This document shows positions 1 through 5,711 of a stretch of DNA of 6,595 nt, piece by piece (the first letter of the stretch is position 1; each line of letters starts with the position of its first letter). The notes beneath the pieces were generated by a model. That model did no database searches and was not told where the DNA came from. It was given only the letters and a program-made list of their open reading frames with translations. Source of the DNA: an uncultured Rhodospirillales bacterium (GTDB lineage Bacteria > Pseudomonadota > Alphaproteobacteria > Rhodospirillales > Defluviicoccaceae); NCBI GenBank assembly GCA_937127205.1, contig CAKZLS010000088.1, positions 1-6,595 on the forward strand. The letters are read 5' to 3'. Position numbers and translations under genes: made by a program.

Positions 1-60
1 CACGCGGTCGAGCAACGCAGAGAGGTGGGTCTTGGCCTCGAAGGCCCCAACGGTCGTCAT
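1..60 (-). CDS. Phd/YefM-family (prevent-host-death) antitoxin, N-terminal fragment
   Basis: Only the first 20 codons are inside the window; the gene continues past the left edge. Reverse translation gives MTTVGAFEAKTHLSALLDR, which matches the typical opening of Phd/YefM antitoxins (short beta strand, then the E-A-K-T/N-x-L-S-x-L-L helix that forms the DNA-binding dimer). Such proteins neutralise a co-encoded toxin (Doc, RelE-like or VapC-like) and autorepress their operon. The start at 60 is preceded by GGAG with a 6-base spacer; an in-frame ATG at 72 would add four residues (MERR) and is less likely. The partner toxin would be encoded to the left, outside the window, so the type of system cannot be stated. 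The family call rests on 20 residues only. Confidence 0.72.
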   Translation of the reverse strand, partial: MTTVGAFEAKTHLSALLDRV

Positions 61-72
61 CCGACGCTCCAT

Positions 73-97
73 CTCAACCAGTTTGATCAACTAGTCT
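73..97 (-). promoter_or_regulatory. possible antitoxin operator
   Basis: Just upstream of the antitoxin start the DNA turns AT-rich. Read on the minus strand it carries two similar heptamers, ACTAGTT and ACTGGTT, in direct orientation 13 bases apart start to start, with an AGTT-N5-AACT inverted repeat between them. Phd-type antitoxins commonly bind short repeats at this place. This is inference from position and repeat structure; no -35/-10 pair is convincing. Confidence 0.25.
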
Positions 98-246
98 AAC
101 ATTGCGATCCACGTCGGTCCAGACGCGTGTTAGTGACACGGCCAGGAGTTAAGGTTGCGTCCCTTCACGCGAAATGACACCATTTTGGACCATGAGATCC
201 CTTAGTGCTCGAATTCGTTCAACGCCTTAGACATCCCGCTTCGCCC

Positions 247-1374
247 ATGACCGACGATCCACCTCTCTTCAACAACCGAGAAACCCGCGCCACCGAGGGT
301 ATGGGGGGCAAGGGCTTTTACGACAGCTACTCGGCCATCCAACGTGACACCGTGAGGATGCAGGCCGACCGGCTTCGCCGCGCGGTCCGGGAACTCGACG
401 TCAGCGGGCCCGAGCTGCGCGTCATCGACTACGGCTGCGGACCCGGGCGAAACTCCATGACGGCGTTTCGAACAGTCCTGGAGGAAATCCACGGACGGCG
501 CGCCGATCTGCCCGTCGTCACCGTGCACAGCGATCAGATCGGCAATGATTGGAACGATCTGTTCGCCAACATCCGAGGCCCCGACGGGTATCTGCGCCAT
601 GCCGGGCCGGTACGCCCAGAGGCCTCCGCCGGCAGCTTCTTCGGCGCGGTCGCCAGCGCCGGGTCCATCGATCTGGGTATGTCGTTCATGGCCGCCCACT
701 GGCTCGACGGCACCATCCGCCTGTCCTCGCCCGGCACCCTGTTCTTCGCCGACATGACGGGCGCGGCGCGGGAGCAGATCCGCGACAAGGCCGACCGCGA
801 TTGGTGTCTTTTCCTGCGCCGGCGGGCCGACGAAGTAAGGCCCGGCGGATGGCTGGTCATCGAGACCATGTCGGCCATCGAGAACCCGGACGATCCGAGC
901 GGGCTCGCGGCCGGCGGGCATCGGCTGTACCGGGCGTTCTGGCGCATCGCCGAGGGCATGGCCGGCGAAGGGATGCTCGATCCCGCGTGCCTCGAGACGT
1001 TCGTCTTTCCGCTCTATTTCCGGGAGCTGCACGAGGTGCGCGCGCCGCTGGAACGCGAGAGCGACCTCAAGGCCGCCTTCGACATCGTCGAGCTCGTCAG
1101 CGAGTTGATCCCCAACCCTTACGCGCAGTTCTTGGCCGACGGCGGCGGCGCCGAAGCCTATGCCAAGAGTTATGCCGCATTTGCCCGCGGCTTTTCGGAA
1201 TCCGCCTTTCGCAACGGTCTGTTCGATCCTTCGGCCGCCGGTGCCGCCGATGCCGACGACGCCGACCGGTTGACCGAGACCTTCTTCGGACGCCTCGAAG
1301 CGCTGTTCGCGGCCGAGCCCGAGCAGCACATCTTCGACAATCATTCGATGACCGTGGTGCTCCGCCGCCGGTGA
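247..1374 (+). CDS. SABATH-type SAM-dependent carboxyl methyltransferase
   Basis: Predicted to transfer a methyl group from S-adenosylmethionine to the carboxylate of a small acid (Methyltransf_7 family, whose plant members make methyl salicylate, methyl jasmonate and methyl indole-acetate). Using the ATG at 247 (375 aa, the usual family size), the motifs appear in SABATH order: GFYDSYSAIQ at 23-32, SAM-binding VIDYGCGPGRNSM at 59-71, SDQIGNDWNDLF at 95-106, GSFFG at 129-133, SFMAAHWL at 146-153, and LFLRRRADEVRPGGWLVI at 188-205. Gln32 and Trp152 line up with the Gln and Trp that hold the substrate carboxylate in plant salicylate methyltransferase. No signal peptide, so cytoplasmic. The start is uncertain: neither ATG 247 nor the GTG at 205 (14 residues longer) has a clear ribosome site, and ATG 301 would remove N-terminal sequence. 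Substrate unknown; neighbours give no pathway clue. Confidence 0.82.
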   Translation: MTDDPPLFNNRETRATEGMGGKGFYDSYSAIQRDTVRMQADRLRRAVRELDVSGPELRVIDYGCGPGRNSMTAFRTVLEEIHGRRADLPVVTVHSDQIGNDWNDLFANIRGPDGYLRHAGPVRPEASAGSFFGAVASAGSIDLGMSFMAAHWLDGTIRLSSPGTLFFADMTGAAREQIRDKADRDWCLFLRRRADEVRPGGWLVIETMSAIENPDDPSGLAAGGHRLYRAFWRIAEGMAGEGMLDPACLETFVFPLYFRELHEVRAPLERESDLKAAFDIVELVSELIPNPYAQFLADGGGAEAYAKSYAAFARGFSESAFRNGLFDPSAAGAADADDADRLTETFFGRLEALFAAEPEQHIFDNHSMTVVLRRR

Positions 1375-1402
1375 AGACGGGCACGCTCGCACAACCTGTC
1401 AG

Positions 1403-1420
1403 CCTTAATCCAAGTTAAGG
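1403..1420. promoter_or_regulatory. inverted repeat CCTTAA-N6-TTAAGG upstream of osmC
   Basis: A perfect 6-base inverted repeat with a 6-base spacer lies about 85 bases before the OsmC start. Its right arm is part of the 9-mer AGTTAAGGT (1413-1421), which also occurs at 147-155 upstream of the methyltransferase. A dyad of this size fits a dimeric regulator site; OsmC/Ohr genes are often controlled by MarR-type peroxide sensors, but this sequence does not identify the regulator. A weak hairpin is the alternative. Confidence 0.33.
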
Positions 1421-1503
1421 TCACTGCCGGTCGGCTTCGGGTAAGTTGATGAACGAAGTCGCTGAAGCCAACGAAATCGTGGCAGCCAAAGAGGAGAACG
1501 CAG

Positions 1504-1938
1504 ATGAAAACAAGTAACGCGAGGGCCAAGTGGACCGGCAATCTGCAGGCAGGGCGCGGTCGCGTGGCGCTCGGCAGCGGTGCCTTCGCGGGGGATTACT
1601 CCTTCACCTCGCGGTTCGAGCAGGGAGCGGGAACGAACCCCGAGGAACTGATCGCGGCGGCTCATGCCGGCTGTTTCTCCATGGCCCTCGCCCACGGCTT
1701 GACCAGCGCCGGCTACGAGCCGAAAGAGATCAACACGACGGCCAAGGTGCGCATCGAAAATACCGACGGCGCCTTCGTTATCCCGTGGATCGAATTGGAG
1801 ACGGAAGGCCGCGTGCCCGGCATCGACGAAACCGAATTCCGCCAACAAGCGGAGACCGCGAAAAATGGGTGTCCGGTGTCCAAAGCCCTGGCGGGTCCGG
1901 AAATCAGGCTGACGGCCATTCGCTTGTCGGACGCCTGA
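1504..1938 (+). CDS. osmC: OsmC-family peroxiredoxin
   Basis: Thiol-dependent peroxidase that reduces organic hydroperoxides and peroxide in the cytoplasm. The 144-aa product has the usual OsmC length and its signatures: SRFE at 36-39 (the conserved active-site Arg is Arg37), GTNPEELIAAAHAGCFSMAL at 43-62 with the peroxidatic Cys57 and Glu48, and NGCPVSKAL at 121-129 with the resolving Cys123. The VPGID stretch at 104-108 and the GTNPEELI block resemble E. coli OsmC more than Ohr, which supports the OsmC branch. The ATG at 1504 has a strong ribosome site, GAGGAG at 1491-1496, seven bases upstream. Its stop is 52 bases before the ADP-ribosylglycohydrolase gene on the same strand, so the two are probably co-transcribed. 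In relatives OsmC is a general-stress or peroxide-induced gene; here an inverted repeat at 1403-1420 is the only control candidate seen. Confidence 0.94.
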   Translation: MKTSNARAKWTGNLQAGRGRVALGSGAFAGDYSFTSRFEQGAGTNPEELIAAAHAGCFSMALAHGLTSAGYEPKEINTTAKVRIENTDGAFVIPWIELETEGRVPGIDETEFRQQAETAKNGCPVSKALAGPEIRLTAIRLSDA

Positions 1939-1990
1939 TGGCCACCCCGCTCGCGCGGCGGCGCCGTTTTCGGGTGCAAGCACGCGCGCA

Positions 1991-2761
1991 ATGATCGGCG
2001 CCATTTGCGGGGACATCATCGGCTCGGTGCACGAGGGGGCCGGAACCAAGACCGAGGACTTTCCGCTTTTCGTGCCCGGGTGCCGGTTCACCGACGATAC
2101 CGTGCTCACGGTGGCCGTCGCGGCGAAGATGCTGGGCGAGGGCGGCTACGTCGATCTGTTTCACCGCTATTATCACGCCTACCCGCACGTGGGTTATGGC
2201 GGAACGTTCGCCGACTGGGCTCGGCGGCGGCTGCGCCGACCCTACAACAGCTGGGGCAACGGCGCAGCCATGCGGGTGAGCCCCATCGGCATGGCGCTGA
2301 ACGCGCTCGATGAGGTGCTGGCGGAAGCGCGGCGGTCCGCCGAGGTGACCCATGATCATCCAGAAGGCATCCGCGGCGCGCAAGCGACGGCTGCCGCGGT
2401 GTTCCTGGCGCGAACCGGTTGCACAAAGGATGCGATGCGCGACGAGATCGAACGGCGGTTCGGTTATTCCCTGAGCGGGCGGCTGGACGCCATTCGCGCG
2501 GACTACGCCTTCGACATCTCCTGCCAGGGCTCGGTCCCGCAATCCATCATCGCGTTTCTGGAGTCCGACAGCTACGAAGACACGCTGCGCAACACCATCT
2601 CGCTCGGCGGCGACGCCGACACCATGGCCGCCATCGCCGGCGGTATCGCCGAGGCCTATTACGGCAGCGTTCCCGAGCCCATTCAGGCGCGCGCCCTGGC
2701 GCTTCTGGACCCGCCGCTTCGAGCCGTCGTGGAGAAATTCATGACGCAATTCGGCAATTGA
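1991..2761 (+). CDS. ADP-ribosylglycohydrolase family protein (DraG-like)
   Basis: Predicted to hydrolyse an ADP-ribose bond on a protein, nucleic acid or small molecule with two bound metal ions (ADP_ribosyl_GH family; DraG of nitrogenase control and human ARH proteins are members). The 256-aa product contains all family blocks in order: GAICGDIIGSVHE at 3-15, FTDDT at 33-37 with metal-binding Asp35 and Asp36, WGNGAAMRVSP at 88-98, THDHPEG at 120-126, and LGGDADTMAAIAGGIAEA at 205-222 with Asp208, Asp210 and Thr211. The start is typical of the family (M-x-G-A-I-x-G-D) although no good ribosome site precedes ATG 1991; coupling to OsmC translation, 52 bases upstream, is possible. No DraT-like ADP-ribosyltransferase or nitrogenase gene is in the window, so a nitrogenase role is unsupported and the substrate is unknown. 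It appears catalytically intact. Confidence 0.92.
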   Translation: MIGAICGDIIGSVHEGAGTKTEDFPLFVPGCRFTDDTVLTVAVAAKMLGEGGYVDLFHRYYHAYPHVGYGGTFADWARRRLRRPYNSWGNGAAMRVSPIGMALNALDEVLAEARRSAEVTHDHPEGIRGAQATAAAVFLARTGCTKDAMRDEIERRFGYSLSGRLDAIRADYAFDISCQGSVPQSIIAFLESDSYEDTLRNTISLGGDADTMAAIAGGIAEAYYGSVPEPIQARALALLDPPLRAVVEKFMTQFGN

Positions 2762-2965
2762 ATGACGGCCCGCTGCGGATAGCCGTCGACGCCGCCTGTT
2801 GTCCGCACTTCGTTGTGTAAGACCTTGCCCACGGTCGCGTCCGACGGTGTCGAATGCAGCGACTACTTGCCTTTCTGAGACCACACGGTCAGAATCCGCA
2901 GACCGACTTGCGCGCGCCGTGTGACGGCGGCACGCGATTTGGTCGCGGCGTTCCATAGGGATAGT

Positions 2966-3868
2966 ATGAAAATCGCAGTAGTATCCGATCTGCATGTCGA
3001 ATTCGATCGCGACATTGCGGCGCGACTCCAGACTCGTGGGCGGAAACCCCAAAAGGGCAAGACGCGCCGCAGCTTGGAGGCAAAGGGACATCCGTTGATC
3101 GGCCCGAACTTCGGCGACCTGGTGGATCTAGGACCGGACGGCGAGGTGAACTCCCGGGCCGATCTCGTCATTCTAGCCGGCGATATCGATCTCGGCCGGT
3201 TCTCCGCACAGTACGCGAGGGACCTCGCCGCCTGGCTGGGGGTGCCGACGGTTCTAATCGCCGGCAACCACGAATTCTACGACAGCGAATACGATGCTAC
3301 CCATGACGCCTTGCAACAGGGCTGCGACGGCGAGACCGGGGTCTGCTTTCTCGAACGCACGCGTCTCGACATCGGCATCGGAAGCCGCCGGGTCCGTGTT
3401 CTCGGTTGCACGCTCTGGACCGATTTTCGTCTGTTCGGCGAGGACCGACGGGCCGACTCCATGCGCGCCGCCGAACAGCGAGTGAACGACTTCCGCGGCC
3501 TAATCCGCTTCGGACAAGGTGGCACTTTCTCCCCTATGCACGCCGCGGTGATTTTCGCCGGATCCGTGGACTGGCTGCGCGCGGAACTGGCCGACGACTT
3601 CGACGGGCCGACCATTGTCGTCACCCACCACGCGCCGTCGGCGGCCTCCGTGGACCAACAGCATAAGCGCGACCTCACTTCGGCCGCCTATGCGTCGCAG
3701 CTCGACGGCCTCATCGAAGACGCCGGTCCGGCCCTGTGGGTGCACGGTCACATGCATCATTGCCTGGATTACCGGATCGGCAAAACCCGGGTCATCTGCA
3801 ACCCGCGCGGCTACAAGCCGTTCGCTCTCAACAAGAAATTTCAACCGGGCTTGCTGGTCGAGGTTTAG
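2966..3868 (+). CDS. calcineurin-like metallophosphoesterase
   Basis: Predicted cytoplasmic dimetal phosphoesterase; substrate unknown. All five metal-site motifs are present in the 300-aa product: SDLH at 7-10 (Asp8, His10), AGDID at 71-75 (Asp73), GNHE at 100-103, THHAPS at 220-225 and GHMH at 261-264, followed by CNPRGY at 278-283, a tail seen in one subgroup of these enzymes. The start at 2966 is chosen because MKIAVVSDLH is the standard opening and AGGGA (2957-2961) lies just upstream; a GTG at 2921 in frame would add 15 unrelated residues. Between motif one and motif two (about residues 18-62) there is a Lys/Arg-rich stretch that looks longer than in typical members. The gene follows the ADP-ribosylglycohydrolase after a 204-base gap in which I see no gene, so it may have its own promoter. 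Confidence 0.93.
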   Translation: MKIAVVSDLHVEFDRDIAARLQTRGRKPQKGKTRRSLEAKGHPLIGPNFGDLVDLGPDGEVNSRADLVILAGDIDLGRFSAQYARDLAAWLGVPTVLIAGNHEFYDSEYDATHDALQQGCDGETGVCFLERTRLDIGIGSRRVRVLGCTLWTDFRLFGEDRRADSMRAAEQRVNDFRGLIRFGQGGTFSPMHAAVIFAGSVDWLRAELADDFDGPTIVVTHHAPSAASVDQQHKRDLTSAAYASQLDGLIEDAGPALWVHGHMHHCLDYRIGKTRVICNPRGYKPFALNKKFQPGLLVEV

Positions 3869-3985
3869 GAGCCAAATCGCGCGCCGGTATCCGGCCAAAT
3901 AGCCGCACATTGGGTCGATTATGCGCGTTTTTCTACTGTGCATGGGGTTGATATCGACTTTTTGATCGAGCCCCCCCCCGGTCGG

Positions 3986-4005
3986 CGACCGGTACGGACC
4001 GGTCG
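3986..4005. terminator. GC-rich hairpin between convergent genes
   Basis: A perfect 8-base inverted repeat (CGACCGGT, loop ACGG, ACCGGTCG) sits between the ends of the metallophosphoesterase (plus) and the dehydrogenase (minus), 23 bases beyond the latter's stop. Position suits a bidirectional transcription end, but there is no T-run directly after the stem on either strand, so intrinsic termination is uncertain. A run of nine C (3971-3979) lies six bases to its left. Confidence 0.3.
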
Positions 4006-4028
4006 AGACGACACGTTGAGAACGCGTT

Positions 4029-4880
4029 CTACGCCGGCCGGTCGAGCTTGAAGCGTGTGGCGAAGCCGCGATCGAGGCATCGCTTGGGCATTGCTTTCAG
4101 CAAATAGAAGTTCGTCAGTTTGTGCGGGACTGGATTATACCGCGCTCTCGGACGGGGATCCGTCAGCGCCGTCTCCACCACCTCGGCGATATCCTCCACT
4201 GGCAAACCGTTCTCCCCGCTCTTCACCATGGTGTCCAGAAAACTGGCAATGGCGTTCGCCCACGGGGTGTCCTGATACGGCGGTCCACCCTCTTTTTGCG
4301 CCTTCTTCCAGATCGGTGTTTTCACCGCGCCGGGCCCGACGACGATGGCATCGATCCCGAACATCCGGAGCTCGCGCCGGAGCGAGTCTGTGACGCTCTC
4401 CATGGCGTGCTTGGTGGCGGTGTAGGCACCGAGAAACGGCGAGGCGATCTGCCCGCCCATGCTGGTGATGTTGATGATCCTTCCCGGCCGCCCGCGCCTG
4501 GACCGGTCCTGTCCGAGCAACGGCGCGAACGCTTGGCAGACCGCGATGGCGCCGAGCGTATTGACCTCGAAATGCGCTCTGATTTCCTCCATCGGCTGGA
4601 TCGTCAGCGGCCCCATTTGCGCGATGCCGGCGTTGTTCACCAGACCGGAGAGGGTATGCCCGTCGAGCGCGTCACTTACCTGCTGCGCGGCCGCCTCGAT
4701 CTCGTCTTGCTTTGTAACATCGAGGCGGATCGGCACGATGCCGGCGTTCTTATCCTGGAGCCGGGCGCCGTCGTCGTCGTTTCTGACGCCGGCGAACACT
4801 TTCCAATTTGCCTTGGCGAGGCGGAGCGCGATGGCCTCACCGATCCCCGTCGACGCGCCTGTGATGAATACGGACTTCAT
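4029..4880 (-). CDS. short-chain dehydrogenase/reductase (classical SDR)
   Basis: NAD(P)-dependent oxidoreductase acting on a hydroxyl or carbonyl group; substrate not predictable. The 283-aa product has a full classical SDR core: cofactor-binding TGASTGIG at 7-14, LDV at 53-55, NNAG at 82-85, Asn107, catalytic Ser140 in INITS, Tyr153 and Lys157 in YTATK, and PGAVKTPIW at 183-191. The length and the PGAVKTP motif followed by an extended C-terminal part recall the 17beta-hydroxysteroid/retinol-dehydrogenase-like branch, though that is only a loose resemblance. The start at 4880 is supported by AGGA with a 7-base spacer. It lies 42 bases downstream of the flavin reductase gene on the same strand, so it is very likely the second gene of that transcript and shares its promoter near 5630-5655. 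Confidence 0.94.
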   Translation of the reverse strand: MKSVFITGASTGIGEAIALRLAKANWKVFAGVRNDDDGARLQDKNAGIVPIRLDVTKQDEIEAAAQQVSDALDGHTLSGLVNNAGIAQMGPLTIQPMEEIRAHFEVNTLGAIAVCQAFAPLLGQDRSRRGRPGRIINITSMGGQIASPFLGAYTATKHAMESVTDSLRRELRMFGIDAIVVGPGAVKTPIWKKAQKEGGPPYQDTPWANAIASFLDTMVKSGENGLPVEDIAEVVETALTDPRPRARYNPVPHKLTNFYLLKAMPKRCLDRGFATRFKLDRPA

Positions 4881-4922
4881 TGAGGTTTCCTGTCTTTCAA
4901 ATCATATTCCGCGCGCACCATC

Positions 4923-5588
4923 CTACTCTTCGAACACGATGGAGTCGGTTTTCGCGCCAAGCTTTTCGAGGCACTCGGAGACGTCTTCAACCATCTTCGG
5001 CGGCCCGCAGACGTAGAACTCCTGATCGAAGCTGGCCACGTATTTCTGCAGGAACTCCCGGTCGATCTTACCTCGGGCCAGTTCCGATGACGACTGGTTG
5101 GTGACCGTGAATATGTTTTCGAGCCCCTGGGCCGCTTCGAGTTCCGATCGGAGGATAATGTCACTTTCAGTCTTGTTGGAGAAGACCAGGCTGTTGCCGT
5201 TCAATTCTCCTTTTGACTGAAGGTCGCGGATGATCGCGATGAATGGGGTTACACCGGCGCCGCCGGCGATGAAACAGCCCTGGCCTTTAAACTTAATCGC
5301 GCCCCAAGGCTCGTCGATCAACAGACTGTCGCCCGCGTGCAGCATGCCGATCTGCTCGGTGACGCCGTCGTGATCGGGATAGACCTTGATGGTGAACTCC
5401 AGCTCGGGCCAGGAATTGAGCGATGTAAATGTGAACGGGCGCTGCTCGTCGCGCCATTCGGGCTTGTCGATCGCCACATCGGTCGCCTGACCGGGTTCGA
5501 AGGTGTAGCCGTCGGGCTTCTCGCAAGTTATGCGCCTGACGTCATGAGTAACGTCAGAGACGTTCGTGATTCGGACAGTGTGTGCCAT
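4923..5588 (-). CDS. ferredoxin/flavodoxin-NADP reductase-like FAD-binding oxidoreductase
   Basis: Predicted to pass electrons between NAD(P)H and a partner through FAD. The 221-aa product has only the two core domains of the FNR superfamily: an FAD barrel with RPFTFTS at 50-56 (the R-x-Y/F-S/T flavin motif), then an NAD(P) domain with GGAGVTP at 109-115 and CGPPKMV at 194-200, ending in VFEE. There is no 2Fe-2S domain and no globin domain, so an external electron acceptor is expected; none is in the window. ATG 5588 (MAHTVRIT) is preferred over ATG 5636: it has GGAG eight bases upstream, fits the family's N-terminus, and the longer form would begin inside the inverted repeat and presumed -10 box. 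It is the first gene of a likely operon with the dehydrogenase at 4029-4880. Confidence 0.9.
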   Translation of the reverse strand: MAHTVRITNVSDVTHDVRRITCEKPDGYTFEPGQATDVAIDKPEWRDEQRPFTFTSLNSWPELEFTIKVYPDHDGVTEQIGMLHAGDSLLIDEPWGAIKFKGQGCFIAGGAGVTPFIAIIRDLQSKGELNGNSLVFSNKTESDIILRSELEAAQGLENIFTVTNQSSSELARGKIDREFLQKYVASFDQEFYVCGPPKMVEDVSECLEKLGAKTDSIVFEE

Positions 5589-5615
5589 GTCAGATACTCC
5601 GGTCTCGGGCGCATA

Positions 5616-5636
5616 TTGCGTAGGTATCATACGCAA
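5616..5636. promoter_or_regulatory. 21-base palindromic operator candidate
   Basis: A perfect 7-base inverted repeat, TTGCGTA-N7-TACGCAA, lies 28 bases before the flavin-reductase start and covers the presumed -10 region (TATGAT on the minus strand at 5631-5626). Its size and position fit a dimeric repressor site, for example TetR- or MarR-like, that would control the reductase-dehydrogenase operon. The regulator gene is not in the window. Confidence 0.5.
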
Positions 5637-5655
5637 GGCGCCGCGGTTTGGTTCC
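5630..5655 (-). promoter_or_regulatory. EcfG-like promoter for the reductase-dehydrogenase operon
   Basis: Read on the minus strand, GGAAC (5655-5651) is followed after 17 bases by CGTA (5633-5630), one base off the GGAAC-N16/17-CGTT pattern known for the alphaproteobacterial general-stress sigma factor EcfG. Transcription would start near 5623, giving a leader of about 35 bases to ATG 5588. A housekeeping-type TATGAT overlaps the same place, so a sigma-70 promoter is the alternative. Confidence 0.38.
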
Positions 5656-5691
5656 GCTCCATGATCGAAAATTCGCGGACAGAAACGCTAT

Positions 5692-5710
5692 CCTGCTGGC
5701 GCTCAACAGG
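5692..5710 (-). terminator. weak hairpin after the DUF2959 gene
   Basis: Directly after the lipoprotein stop codon the minus-strand transcript can fold CCUGUUG with CAGCAGG around a 5-base loop (one G-U pair). It is followed by a broken U-run (GCGTTTCTG). It may end the lipoprotein transcript before the reductase promoter, but the tail is poor. Confidence 0.3.
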
Positions 5711-5711
5711 C

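Noticed and set aside
202..1392. Long open frame of 396 codons on the minus strand opposite the methyltransferase
   Set aside because: Antisense shadow of a GC-rich gene: the plus-strand product has clear SABATH motifs, while the antisense product has no recognisable domain.
2762..2965. Possible small gene or gene remnant between the hydrolase and the phosphoesterase
   Set aside because: No frame gives a plausible protein with a ribosome site; only a short GC hairpin (CGCCGT-gtg-ACGGCG at 2915-2929) without a T-run was found.
1904..3091. Minus-strand open frame of 395 codons opposite the ADP-ribosylglycohydrolase
   Set aside because: It overlaps three convincing plus-strand genes and the gap between two of them, and its product shows only low-complexity Arg/Ala/Gly sequence.
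4122..4883. Plus-strand open frame of 253 codons opposite the dehydrogenase
   Set aside because: It is the complement of a gene with a full SDR catalytic set; no motif is seen in the shadow product.
5537..5556. TGACGT-N8-ACGTCA inverted repeat near the start of the reductase gene
   Set aside because: It lies in codons for the repeated Asp-Val pairs (SDVTHDV) and is most simply explained by coding sequence.
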